Part shown: piece after piece, positions 48,761-60,030 of the stretch
Numbering within the stretch: the stretch's first letter is position 1
Layout of the letters: each line of letters starts with the position of its first letter
Origin: Siphonodentalium dalli
Lineage: Eukaryota > Mollusca > Scaphopoda > Gadilida > Siphonodentaliidae
Length of the DNA stretch: 64,000 nucleotides
Reading direction: 5' to 3'
NCBI GenBank assembly: GCA_032622095.1
Contig: CP136061.1
Location: 59,415,301-59,479,300 of the forward strand
Program-made: the position numbers and the translations under genes
The notes under the pieces: generated by a model
The model's database searches: none
Told to the model about the DNA's origin: nothing
Seen by the model: the letters and a program-made list of their open reading frames with translations, nothing else

Positions 48761-49908
48761 TAGTCCAAGTCTTCTTGTACTAAAACCAGCTAAGATATTG
48801 GGATGGCGATGCTGGCGTTTAGTCCAAGACCGCCCTATATGCTCGCTTATGACACGGCTTAAGCGTTAGTGACCCGCTCAAATAAAACCACAATTATATG
48901 AAATAAAATATCACAATTGCGACAATAAACGGATATTTTCCGCAGAAGACATGCTATTTTATCTGAAACCCACATCAGTTGTGAATTTAAAACGGTAATT
49001 TAATGCGAAAAGAGACATTTACCTCAATGTTTACAATTTTTTAAAAGTATGCGAACTGTGTTCGGCATTTTCCGTTGAAAATATTCCGTAGATTTTGGAC
49101 AACAACGCAAATTACGATGAATTCTCCATTGTAATCGTAATTATGTGTGTCAATAAATAAAATAATAAATAGATTAATTAAACATTGGAGATATAAATGT
49201 AATACACTAAATAAATGAACCTTAAGTTTGAAAAGTCCCACTAAAACGGAAGAACTATATTTCGAAACTGTGTGATTCGGTTCTCCGATTATTTTATCAA
49301 CACAGATGTCAAAATGCACACCACACGCATGGCAAGTCAGACAAAAGAGATCTAATTTGCTCCAATTTTGACAAGTTGCTTGCGATAATTGTCAACAAAA
49401 CTACCGTTCTGATCCTCCATTATGTCATTAAGTTTTTAGTGCGGGAATTGTTCTGAAAGCACATAGAAAACTGGACTTTCGGGCGATCGGTTTTCGACAT
49501 TTTTGTTCGGAAAACCCGCGCTATATATAGAAACGGAAAGTAGAATTCCCAGAACAAACAGCGGATTATGCCGAACTTATTCGGACCACTTCGGCTTTCG
49601 GTTAAAACGTAAACAAACAGAGAAACAAATCGATGTTTGTGGCAATCAACCGGAATATTCTATGTGTAATTTAACATTAAAGTTAGATTATTATACACCA
49701 TTATGACCATTAGATGTAAGCCTTTCCGATGTATATAGCATCATGTATTGATTTTCTAGGTAAATCGAGTAAAATACATCACAAATTCCCGCCACAGATC
49801 GTGGGCGTAACTCATGTGGTAGGATTGGTATGCAAGCGGGCTTGGACTAAACGCCAGCATCGCCATCCCAATATCTTAGCTGGTTTTAGTACAAGAAGAC
49901 TTGGACTA
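48761..49908. mobile_element. 1.15-kb interval bounded by exact 68-bp inverted repeats
   Basis: 48761-48828 begins TAGTCCAAGTCTTCTTGTAC and is the exact reverse complement of 49841-49908. Each 68-mer is itself bounded by TAGTCCAAG at one end and its near copy TTTAGTCCAAG at the other. GTTTACA lies just outside both ends in mirror orientation. The interior holds only short frames. Exact identity over 68 bp in otherwise diverged DNA indicates a young element or ongoing arm exchange. Confidence 0.8.
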
Positions 49909-50936
49909 ATGTTTACAAAGAGATAGACCATCTTTAAATCGATTTATTTGACGCAAGTACGGTACTTACTTTAAACGGATATGACTCATTCGAGCTGCCA
50001 AAATTTGTCTACGTAATTTGGAAGGAGTATAAGATAGATCTACAAATGAGCCTGAAATCATTTCCAAGAAGCTCAATCAGCGATATTCGGCAATTTTTAA
50101 ATTTCTGGTGGCCATTTTGACAGCCATCTTGAATTTGGATGAACATTCCCCAACTCAGGTAAAAGAGGAATCCCAGCCCGGGTATCCCGTGCACATATAT
50201 ATTCATGGGTTGAGTTATAATAGCAATAACACTCATTGATTCGAAACAGACATTGCGTTATTAGCGTCGTTTCGGCTTTGACCGGCATTTGGGAAATCGT
50301 GATATCAGACAAAAATATCCAACAAGGAATGTATTTTATGGCCCCATTGTGTTCATACAGCACCATTCTATACGATAAATGTATAATATCACGCCAAGAT
50401 GTCCACATTTTCCCACAGAGACAAACAAAATGTGGTGAAATGTAAACAAAATAGCAATTTTTCACATTTCGGGGGCCATCTTGGCCGCCATATTGGCCGC
50501 CATATTGGATTTTTGTGTCGGATTTTTGGCTAATTTGTAAGGGTTGTATATTAGCCTAACGAATCGAGCGGAAAACAAGACCGCGTGTGATAACATCTTT
50601 ACTATAACAGCAATCAAAGAGACCTGGTGCATATACAAAAAATGGCCGCCATGATGGGCGCCATCTTGTCTGGAGTCTCTGCGTCCACCTTTTTCTCTTT
50701 TTAACAACCGAAAACAAATTAGAGGAGACATTAAGAACAACATTAGTGGGGTGAAGTTGAGTCCTGGTGGGGTGCATAAGTCGGCCAATATCTCCTGGAC
50801 TAAAACGCTCGTTCGGCAAACCTCGTCAGATTCCGTCACAGTTCCTCTCCACCAGTTGCACTATTATACGAGGCGAAAGCGCTGGATGTTATATACAAGA
50901 AAACCTTAATCAGAAATGGTAACGCCCTCAAGATTA
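49909..50936. other. Intergenic, short GC-richer patches
   Basis: GGCCGCCATATTGG occurs twice near 50480-50510. Reverse frames of 122 and 125 codons (50097-50465, 50462-50839) overlap here with no recognised domain and are not called. Confidence 0.4.
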
Positions 50937-51363
50937 TATTATTAGCGATGAAATGGTCACTGTCGCCCCCTTTCGTTCAGTTGGGTACCCAGCTATTTAA
51001 AATTTTCAGTTGGGTACCCAGCTTTTGTAGAATTTACATTTGGGTACCCAGCTTTATGAAATCTCTCACATAACGTGATTTAATTAGTGATTGCCATCAG
51101 TTGATTGCGAAATGCACCTGTTAAATTTGTGAATACTTGTTTATATAGAAATTATGATGTATATTCGTCACTATGCTTAAAAATAATAGCGGAGAAGAAT
51201 TGTATGCATAGGAAATAGCCTGTACTGTAGATCGACTGCTCATAAAGCTTGGTACCCAAATATAAATTTTTATAAAAGCTGGGTATACCAACTGAAAGTT
51301 TTAAAAAGCTGGGTACCCAACTGAACGAAAGGGGGTGACAATGACCATTTCAGTATTATTAGC
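50937..51363. mobile_element. 407-bp Mutator-like fold-back with 10-bp target duplication
   Basis: TATTATTAGC at 50937-50946 and 51354-51363 flank the element. The ends are TGAAATGGTCACTGTC... and its mirror (...GACAATGACCATTTCA). Arms of about 115 bp share GCCCCCTTTCGTTCAGTTGG. Each arm holds three copies of the self-complementary TTGGGTACCCA motif spaced about 30-35 bp. A 9-11-bp duplication with long TIRs fits Mutator-like or FB-type elements. Non-coding. Confidence 0.88.
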
Positions 51364-51815
51364 CATAAATATTATATATTGGTTACATGAATGCACCGAC
51401 TCAGAATTCCGTTAAAACAACTAATCATTCAAATTATTACAACAAAACTACGGCTTATTAATGCAGATGTCTCAATCACCACACCAGAAAGCTTCTAAAT
51501 GCGGATCAAAAATCGGAGGCATTGTGTTCCCGCCATAAAATCTTCAAGAGTGCATGGCCCAGCCATTGTTCATACCAAACATCGAACGCAATTAACGCGG
51601 TCATAATAGTTACATACTGCAACTATAAGACATCCAGCGAATACACAACCCACGAAAACCCGAAATGTGTTGTCCTGCGAGATATACCATCGCTATAGCT
51701 CAACTTGACACGGCCAGATTAGCCTTCCTACAATATCCTAAAACAATAAAGCTTCTCAAATCATCGGCATAGTCACAATAGAACGTTCACGAACTTGGAC
51801 ATCGACACTTTCTAA
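51364..51815. other. Intergenic, nothing recognised
   Basis: No feature seen. Confidence 0.45.
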
Positions 51816-52434
51816 TCGCTCTACATAAGCGTGGCCAGACCTATCATCGAATACTGTTACTCTGCATGGAGCCACGTCACAAATATCAAAGCATATTGTG
51901 CTAGAGCAATACAAAGAAAAGCAACGAAACTAGTTCGTCAAATCAAAACTATATGCTACCGAGACCGAGTGATAAGACTCAATCTGATGTCTTTAAAATA
52001 TCGAAGATTTAGAGGAGAGCTATATCGAGGTATATAAACTGTTGAATAGTCATTACAACATCAATGCCTGTGACCTATTAGAAAGACATTCATCAGGAAG
52101 AACAAGAGGGCATAATAAAAAGTTACAGATGCCCATTGTTAATAAGGCCATAGGAAAATATTTCTTCACGCAGAGGGTGGTAAATAGCTGGAACACTCTG
52201 CCAGACTTCGCTGTTGAGGCTCCAACACTCGACCAATTCAAAATATACATAGACTCATTCTTCTATTATATAAAATACGTGTTCGACGACAAGTAATATG
52301 TTCAAGTGACTCACAAGTAAATATCGAATGACGATACATATATTTGTAAAAAAACATTGCAAATAATGTTATTGGACGAAAAGTCGCAAGACTTGTTCCG
52401 TATTATGATGATGATGACGATGATGATGATGATA
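51816..52434 (+). pseudogene. CR1/Jockey-like LINE reverse transcriptase C-terminus
   Basis: An open stretch after a stop at 51813-51815 reads LYISVARPIIEYCYSAWS (51822-51875), then AIQRKATKLVRQIK, RLNLMSLKYRRFRGELY. The frame then shifts near 52028 to YKLLNSHYNINACDLLER and RTRGHNKKLQ, later FFTQRVVNSWNTLPD and APTLDQFKIYID, with a stop at 52294-52296. This is the familiar order at the end of CR1/Jockey-type reverse transcriptases: SLVRP-x-LEY, QRRATKL, L-x-YRR-x-RGDL, FFSQRVVNDWNSLP. A 3' tail follows and ends in an ATG/ATGATG microsatellite (52405-52433), a common 3' end for such elements. Strong 5' truncation and the frameshift show it is dead. Confidence 0.85.
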
Positions 52435-52488
52435 TGATTGATAGAAGAAACCACTATTATGACGATCGTGTCGATATTTGTTTAAAAT

Positions 52489-52930
52489 ATATCAATTGAC
52501 ATATACGCACCCGTTCCCTCATTAAAATCAACATATTTCGACCATTTTAGGGGACCTCTGCGAATTCGGAGATCTCCGCAAATAGGGAGCTACTGCAAAT
52601 TGTCACACGGATCAGCACCAATTAACGAACCGTGGCTGACTCGGCTGTATCCGACTAACCTCTTTAAAATACGTATCAATTGATATACGCACCCGTTCCC
52701 TCATTAAAATCAACATATTTCGACAATTCGGGAGCTTCGCAAATTTTTCTCCGCAAATAGGGGACCTACTGCAAACTCACACCGATCAGCACCTAATTAC
52801 CGAACCTGTGGCTGACTCGGCTGTCTCGGACTACACTCTTTAAATCACACCGATCAGCACCTAATTAACGAACCGGTGGCTGACTCGGCTGTCTCAGACT
52901 ACACTGTTTAAAACACGTATCAGTTGACAT
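52489..52930. repeat. ~184-bp tandem duplication with 66-bp sub-duplication
   Basis: CGTTCCCTCATTAAAATCAA followed by CATATTTCGAC occurs at about 52511 and 52694. Each is followed by a TCCGCAAATAGGG and a TGGCTGACTCGGCTGT block. The last block (CACACCGATCAGCACCTAAT to CTCTTTAAA) is duplicated again in tandem. Confidence 0.85.
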
Positions 52931-53817
52931 ACGCATTTTACAAATTATATTTTTCATTTCTTCTATTTGTAATTGGCAAAGCTTATCACAAACGAAAATC
53001 AACGACAATAAACGAAATTGAAATTCCAACTACACCTTTTACCGGCCTCGGGGTCGCACTACAACTTTTAATGCGTCCCAAAACAACCGGTAAAAACCCA
53101 TTTTCTATAAATAAAACGCCCAGCGAACCATAGCTATCTAGAATTTGGAATTTAGTATACACCCGAGGACGTAATGAGCGATGAATGCGGGCCCTATACA
53201 GACGTCTATCGAAATGGACATACAATACATGTGGACTACTTTGTGAATATTTGTGTGTATAAAACTTGACTCATGTATATTACTATGTAATGATATATAC
53301 TCTCCGCATATGGAGGCAATAAATAAATACTATTTGTACCATATCAGGTATAAACTAACACGAAACCCACTTTTCTGTTCCATGCTGTGCACATGGCTGT
53401 TGTTTGTTTCGAACCCAAATACCGTGTTCAAAGTTGTATGTTTTTGACTTCAATCAGCGATAGCTTCAATGTGTCTTTCTGGGACATAAATTATATATAA
53501 TGGTAGTAAATCTATCGACATATTTGGATGGGGCGGATATACCACAACAGTTTATCAACCGATTGTAAATATCTAATATTATTTAGATCTATTTACTAAT
53601 GCCTCGATAATTTAAGCCCAAGTTCTAAACTATACATACTGTGAGGTTATTGTTATATAGTAGTGCATAATTTTTATATTGTAGGTACCGTAATTATGTT
53701 TCGAATATGTCAGGTTAAATCCGCGGGTAAAATAAGTGTACTGACAAATTTTAGTACCGCCACCAACAACGTTATATAGAGTTTGGAGTCCCGGAGTGAC
53801 ATCCGATTTTGTTTATA
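52931..53817. other. Intergenic, one dispersed repeat piece
   Basis: 53413-53490 (GTTCAAAGTTGTATGTTTTT, then TGTGTCTTTCTGGGACAT) matches 60434-60487. No gene. Confidence 0.5.
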
Positions 53818-53998
53818 AAGTCGTGGATACAAGAATAGAGTCGTGGCCACGAAAATATGAAGTCGTGTCCACGAGAATAAAGTCGTGGCTACAAGAATAT
53901 GAAGTCGTGGCTACGAGAATAAAGTCGTGGCCACGAGAATATGAAGTCGTGGCCACAAGAATATGAAGTCGTGGCCACGAGAAGAAAGTCGTGGTCGT
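53818..53998. repeat. Minisatellite, ~22-bp unit
   Basis: About eight units of AAGTCGTGGCCACGAGAATA(TG) with C/T and G/A variants. The unit core TCGTGGCCACGA is self-complementary. A 159-codon reverse frame through it is an artefact. Confidence 0.9.
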
Positions 53999-54330
53999 AT
54001 AATATAATATAAACACATCAACATCAACATCGAGACTTATATAGTAGCCAATGAAAGAGAACAACGAAAGAATGTGTACAGACAGCACTGCCGAAACGAT
54101 GACTGCGAATGGGTTGGTAATATAAGGTGGTGAAGACGTCAGGGTGGGCATAATCAGATGTTGTGTTGAAATATATATATATATATGTGAGGTTATATGA
54201 GTTCCCAATGGCACAGGGTGTCCATATAATCTCAAGGGCACCCACAATGGTACCGATATAATTAATCTTGCCAGATCACCATACATGTCCATTGTATCTA
54301 TTGTAGAACATACGTATACAGTTATTGTAC
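53999..54330. other. Intergenic, nothing recognised
   Basis: Includes a short TA run at 54170-54186. Confidence 0.45.
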
Positions 54331-54686
54331 GTTCAGACGACCACGATACAATCGTATATATAAGTGGAGGAATCGGGCCCGACGAGATCGTGGATAGTTT
54401 GTTCAGACGATTGCGACCTCGTCGTACATTATGATATCGTAGGTTGTTCTAAAGCATGTGATTGACTACCCTACGACCATTTCCAGCTACGATTTTTACG
54501 TACACACGGCTGCGATTACGTCGCAAGTGGGGGTAACCAAGGATATGCCACGATTTCGCATTTAAAATCAAACAGCGCTTGATATTATTTTATGACCTAC
54601 GATTTTGACATGAGCATGCGCAATCGAACTCCCGGTTACTTCCTACGACGGAAATCTTTCCACTTACGATTGTAAGTCGTCTGAAC
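54331..54686. mobile_element. 356-bp MITE
   Basis: GTTCAGACGACCACGATACA at 54331 and the mirror ...GATTGTAAGTCGTCTGAAC ending 54686 form imperfect ~25-bp TIRs. The interior is rich in TACGA and repeats GTTCAGACGATTGCGA at 54401, a second copy of the terminal motif. Non-coding. A target duplication is not clear. Confidence 0.75.
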
Positions 54687-55019
54687 TTACACTTACCCGA
54701 AGTTAGCATAATTATGGATCTTAAGACGTGTTTGCGAACCTAAACATTTTTTATAATATTTTAGTAAAAATGCACCAAAAAATCAATTTGGGGTAAAATT
54801 TTCAAAACTAGTTCACTGATGAGTATCTTGTCCTATTTTTAGTGGAAATTGCAATTCATACATGGTGAAATGCATAACTCAAACAAATTAGGCCGAATCA
54901 TGGGGTGTCGATATTCCCTGTAGTGTCCATATCACCCCGCTTTACCCTATGTATATATGTGTGTGTGTCCTTCGTGTTGCCTCGTGTGGCATGATAAAGA
55001 TCATTAAAAAGTGATCTGA
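54687..55019. other. Intergenic, nothing recognised
   Basis: No feature. Confidence 0.45.
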
Positions 55020-55625
55020 CCCATGACCGATTTCGGATCGGGATGGGTGTATGGAAAGGGTGTCTTCAAGTTGGGGCCTTTGTTTGACCGAATCGCTGAA
55101 GGGGTCGATATATGGCATGCATGGGTCCCATATTTACACCACTCAGAACGGCGCGGCCATTTTGAACCGGGTCGGGTGTCGAGGCACGTGTATGGACATG
55201 GTGTGTTGACTCCTGGGGTCACCCTATATACAACACATTTTGTTTGACTGAAATCTACCAAAGGGCCTATAAATGGCATGGTTTCACTGTTTGCACTCCT
55301 CTGGATGGCGGCTATTTTGGATCGGTGGGGTGTTTCGAAATGCTGTATTGTGGGCCCCATATATACAACATCCTTTGACCGAAATCGGTCAAGGGGCTAT
55401 AAGAGATGGCATGGGACCGCTATTTGCACCCATGTATCTGGTCCGCGGCTATTTTGGATTGGGTGGGGTGTTGGAGTGTTTGGAAAGGGTGTCTTGTTGG
55501 CAACCCGACAACGCCCTTTGTTTGACCGCAATCTTTCAGGGGCGAGAAATAGCATGGATCCAATATTTGCACGTCTAGCTCAGGACGCCGGCCACTTTTG
55601 GATCGGATAGGTCTTCACACTATAT

Positions 55626-55667
<42 letters not shown>

Positions 55668-56275
55668 CTATGTTTCGTTGAAATCGATCAAGGTGTCGTA
55701 AAATTGCCGACATTGTTCCCGTATTTGCACCCATCTTAACGGCGACTATTTTGGATCGTTTTGAGGTATTGGGGTGTATGGAAATGGCGACTTAGTGGTC
55801 ATCCTATACAAAACCATTTGTTTGACCGAAATCGGTCAAGGAACGAAATCGGTCAAGAAAATGGCATTGTTCTCTATTTGCACCCTCTGGATGACGGCCA
55901 TTTTGGATCGGGTGGGTGTTTGCATGTATGGAAAGGGTGTTTTGGGGGGCCACCCTACAACACCCGTTGTTTGTCCGAAATATCTAAATGGGTTGAGAAA
56001 TGGTATGAGTGCAATAATTCGGACCCCTCTGGACGGCGGCCATTTTGGATCGCATTGGGTGTTTGGGTGCATGGAAAGGGTGTCTTTGGGGACCACCATA
56101 GAACACCCTTTGTTTGACCGAAATCGGACAAAGGCCGATAAATGGCATGGGTACCCTATATTTGCACACATCTGGGCGGCAGCCATTTTGGACTTCGTGT
56201 CGGGGTGTTTGGAAAGGATGTCTTGGGTGCCACTGTGTACAGCTCTCCTTAATTGTTTGACCGAAATATACAATT
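55020..56275. repeat. ~148-bp tandem array T4 (eight to nine units)
   Basis: Units carry TTTGACCGAAATCGGTCAAG, then a block like AAATGGCATG, TATTTGCACCC, a GGCGGCCATTTTGGATCGGG block, then TGGAAAGGGTGTCTT. The TTTGACCGAA block recurs near 55083, 55241, 55374, 55518, 55673, 55819, 55970, 56110 and 56256 (spacing 133-158 bp). One unit contains an AT-dinucleotide run at 55629-55664. Long frames here, up to 207 codons, exist because stops are rare in the unit. They contain frame changes between units and are not called as genes. Confidence 0.88.
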
Positions 56276-56480
56276 TTCGAATAAGTAATAGGCTGGCATT
56301 AGCTGAATTGGTCATTGTCGCATGGTATCGTCCAAAAAAGACACCCAAGTGTGCAAAAGGTCACACAGCATCCCAAAGTCCCGTTCGTCTGCGATAGTCA
56401 AACCTATTATATAACGCGGGACGCGGATGGAAAACCAATTCAAATTCCGTTAAAATTTCACTCGAAAATGCTTTTAATAA
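56276..56480. other. Intergenic
   Basis: CTGAATTGGTCATTGTCGCA (56301) recurs in mirror form near 58418 (ATGCGGCAATGACCAATTCAG, reverse complement). No gene. Confidence 0.45.
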
Positions 56481-56610
56481 TTAAAGGCGTACTGTACACT
56501 AAATCCGGCCATTTTGGGGCCATCTCCTTTTATAATCAATAGAATATATGCAACAAATGAATGAATTTGAGCCAGGGATGAGTGCAAAATACAAGTGCTC
56601 TATGAACGAT

Positions 56611-56694
56611 GCAAACAACATGGTAATGATAATGAAAATGAACTTATGACTACAGTCACATATTCATTTTCATTACAATTACCATGTTGTTTGT
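56611..56694. repeat. Hairpin with ~33-bp arms
   Basis: AACAACATGGTAATGATAAT and GAAAATGAA pair with TTCATTTTC and ATTACCATGTTGTT across a ~14-nt loop around ATGACTACAGTCA. The stem is nearly perfect. Confidence 0.85.
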
Positions 56695-56930
56695 ATTGTG
56701 CACAGGGAAGAATCCAGGGCTCTTTTGATACCTGTTACAGGTTTGGGGGCCCAAACTCTTGTGGCCTAAATGTCCCTAAATTGCAAGTGGATAGTTTTAT
56801 TAAAGCTGAATTTTCGATATTTTGAAGGAAATCTTCTATTATAATTCAACAACATGCAATGCAAATCATAAATATACAGTTGATATAGAGCCTTTATTTG
56901 CTTAATCAAGTGTCCAGTGAGAACTATTTT

Positions 56931-57103
56931 AACCCTTTAATGACTGGGGCTTCTTGAAATTTTGCAAAAATCCTGTGCCAATGCATTCTCTTATATAAAT
57001 GAGAGTCTCCCATCTAAGGAGCCTTGCATATATAAGATAATACATGGGCCTTTATCTTGACCTTGTAACCCAGTGCATTTATGCGGGATCTTTAATGCTG
57101 CAC
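56931..57103 (+). repeat. Palindromic dispersed repeat P1, copy 5
   Basis: TTTAATGACTGGGGCTTCTT, then TGTGCCAATGCATTCTCTTA, a shortened core, TACATGGGCC, TTATCTTGACCTTGTAACCC and GATCTTTAATGCTGCAC. It has the same order as the copy at 24428. Confidence 0.75.
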
Positions 57104-57355
57104 ATAAGGGAGGGGGCGACATACCCCATCTCAGGCCTACGGCCCTTGGGATATGCCTTCGGCATATCATGATCCCAAAACAGGTGTCCCCAAAAAATCG
57201 CTGGATCCATCCCTGATTGTGCATATGGTAAATAAGTGTATTTTGCACACATACATGGCCCAAATACATTCATTTGTTGCATATATTCTGTTGGGTATAA
57301 AAGAAGATGCATGGTTCCAAATATGGCCGGATTTAGTGTACAGTACCGCTTTAAC

Positions 57356-58590
57356 ACGCGACTAATTTAAACGCAATTATTACGTGCGCTCGCGCAACAG
57401 TATGGCGATCAGACACCCTACTCCGTTTCACTCCATGACGTCACCAAAAACGACGTAAAACCTCGTGACGTTCTGACATTTTTACTGTGCCGCGTTTTGC
57501 TATGTTTATTTTATGTGTTGTTTTCGATTATTTGTTTGTCGCCGATATCGCCATTTGTCGGGATTCCCTGTTTCTATATTTAAAACTGGCATGCTCGTAG
57601 TGAGCCTCGATTTCGATTTTTTCTCCCAGGTCAAAATATGTCAGAGTTATGACAAAAATAGATCGACCTACATTTTCTCCATCAGAACTCTTACATCAAA
57701 GAGTCTATAGACTCCTTCCGGATCTACATAGACTCCTTCATTTGGGTATTTTTACTTATAATTGGGAAGTTTTATCATTTTTGGTTCGTGCGAAGACCTC
57801 TTTTTATCGTGCGGGAAAAGAGAGACATTCAAAACGCGATTTCGTAATTCGACGCAATAGGCTGAATAGCCTAACCTTCAGCCGAGTTCCGGGTCAAATA
57901 CGACGAATGACGTAACACAAAACAAAACGCATTTGTTGGCACAAACACCGTTTGAAGAGAATATTATTACATTGATTAATTATTAATTAATTATTGATAT
58001 TTATTGTTGCATATTGGCTGCTATCAATATTTACACAAATGGTATTCATTATTTCTTATAATTGCTCCTTTGGTCAACGTTGACTATCGGAAAATGAAAA
58101 TGAAAATATGCCGCTGAAAACAATGTAATCGATATTAAAGTCTCATCCTTTCGGCAACATGGATTTGGTTGTAATTACTTAAAATGATTAATATAGTAAT
58201 TTGCCTTTTATCTGTGATATAATGAGAAATGGTAATTGTCTTTTTTTGCTAACATTAAATTAAATTAAATTAATTAAGTAAAATACAGTTAAATTATTTT
58301 TTAAATTATTGTTTATTATATTTTTGCGCACGTTGGCATCTCTCTGAGTGCATTCTAGTTTTATTAGACTTTGCTATCCTGGGCAGTGTCCTGGGTGTCA
58401 TTTTGCACGAAAACATGCGGCAATGACCAATTCAGCAGTAATAAGTAATGAAAGTCACCTTCGTAGAAATATGCCCTTTTTGGATATATAATTTACTGGC
58501 TTTTCTTGTGGCTAGATAACCAAATAAAACTATATCTGTGTTAACAACATAGACAATTGAAAGCAAAGTTGGATTAAATGGGAACATGTC
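57356..58590. other. Intergenic, nothing recognised
   Basis: An 88-codon frame at 57649-57915 and others have no recognised motif. CATAGACTCCTTC-type and TCTATAGACTCCTTCCGGAT repeats occur near 57700-57740. The 57955-58330 part is very AT-rich. Confidence 0.4.
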
Positions 58591-60030
58591 TCTATTCCGA
58601 GGGTTCGCTATTCCGAAGGTTCACTATTCCGAAGGTTCACTACTCCGAAGGTTCGCTATTCCGAAGGTTCTCTATTCCGAAGTTCGCTATTCCGAAGATT
58701 TTTTTTTTAAAGGTTAATTCTATATTCAAGTATTGAGAGGGTTCTTTATCACGAAGACTCTTTTTTATGAAGGAAATAACTTAAAACATTGAAACAATAA
58801 ATGTTATTTTTTATTTTTTCGCGGGTTTCCTTGAGATTTAATGACATTACGTATGACGTTATTTTCCAATACATATTCACGTCAGGCAGCCCACACTATT
58901 GCTCTTTCCATGCGATTTAATGTCATCGCGTATGGCGTTATATCTCAATAATCTTACAGACAACAATACGCCAGCTAAAGGCGGGATTAAAACAGTGGGA
59001 CTATAACTCTTAATGAATACTGCGAAGCAGAATGTCGTTGAATAGACGGGTATATATGAGTTGAACCTAACTGCAATTGTGATTTTGTATTAAATTGTAA
59101 AGCCCACTTAATTTTCGAGTCATCGGCTATTTTTTATAGTGCCTTGATATCAGGTTTTAAACACAATCTGTGCCATAAAATATGATTAAAACACTATATA
59201 TAGTTCATCACCATTCCAAACGTCTGTATCAGAAGATGCCCCTAGAGAAATAGAAAACATCTTAAATCATAAAAAGATTCCCCCGTTATATGTCATGGCT
59301 CTCATAATGCAACAGAATTCAACCTAATGTATTTTCAATTGAAGGGGAATAACATTATCTTTAAAATATAGAGTTACCCCCCTCCATTGAAAATAATACA
59401 TTTTACTCTGCGCAACAAAACCAGATGAACCTTAAGCACAAAAACAAGTCGTTAACCCTGCGTTATCTCAACAAAAACAACATGTTCACAGTATATTACA
59501 CCGGATAAGCTGATAATACAGTGTTAGAGAGCTTCATATTTCAAATGGTATATATAGTGGCATACATTGTATATATGTGATCTGGGGGTTCGAAAATTAA
59601 GTGGGCCTTGAATGTTGGTGTTGTTTTTTTTTCAAATACAGATTGCCAGTTCGGAAAAACTATATATCTTATACATGTAGTTTATTTCAGTCATCGTGTT
59701 TTTAACTTTCCATATATATATAATGAACGATAAACTGATACTCTTTTCTTGCTATTAATAACCGATATCTAGGACAATTTGGGAATTAGAAGTGGATGTA
59801 TAAATGCACTATATATGAATACTAGCGTAATCGTATTTTTCATTCCTCGTGTGATTTTTGTGGTGGGGTGCAAATTTTGATTCATTTCTGGTTAAATACG
59901 CCCAGAATAGAAAACCTTCGGAATAGCGAACCTTCGGAATAATGAACCTTCGGAATAGGGAACCTTCGGAATAATGAACCTTCGTAATAGCGAACATTCG
60001 GAATAATGAACCTTCGGAATAGAGAACCCT
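58591..60030. mobile_element. Fold-back element FB1, copy 2 (17-bp tandem-repeat arms)
   Basis: The left arm (58591-58698) is six to seven tandem copies of CTATTCCGAAGGTTCGC with G/A variants. The right arm (59904-60030) is seven to eight copies of the inverted unit (GAATAGCGAACCTTCGG). Just inside the right arm is TTAAATACGCCCAGAATAG, the mirror of the TATTCTGGGC(A/T)TATTTA border seen in copy 1. The 1.2-kb interior is non-coding and hosts another MITE. An 80-codon reverse frame is the repeat read as YSEGSLFRRF units. Confidence 0.85.
59098..59609. mobile_element. 512-bp MITE nested in FB1
   Basis: The left end TAAAGCCCACTTAATTTTCG and the right end CGAAAATTAAGTGGGCCTT are inverted repeats. 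An inner inverted pair, AATGTATTTTCAATTGAAGG (59327) and CCATTGAAAATAATACATT (59384), surrounds GGGGAATAAC...GTTACCCCC. Confidence 0.8.

Larger units (their letters stand above)
56481..57355. mobile_element. 875-bp element with ~86-bp TIRs and TTAA ends
   Basis: The left end TTAAAGGCGTACTGTACACT and the mirror right end ...GTACAGTACCGCTTTAA bound arms of about 86 bp. These run through AAATCCGGCCAT to GAATATATGCAACAAATGAA. Inside are a 33-bp-arm hairpin and a P1 copy, so P1 probably jumped into it. TTAA at both edges suggests TTAA target choice. Confidence 0.85.

Noticed and set aside
50097-50839. Two reverse frames of 122 and 125 codons
   Set aside because: No domain. One ends in repeated Met-Ala-Ala codons that come from a GGCCGCCAT repeat.
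53813-54292. 159-codon reverse frame
   Set aside because: Half of it is the 22-bp minisatellite and the rest shows no recognisable motif.
55774-56397. 207-codon forward frame and overlapping 170-codon reverse frame
   Set aside because: Both lie in the ~148-bp tandem array. The same unit is read in different frames in neighbouring copies, and no domain is visible.
58591-58698. Short regular array read as a CRISPR
   Set aside because: 17-bp units are directly adjacent with no spacers, and the array has an inverted partner 1.2 kb away.
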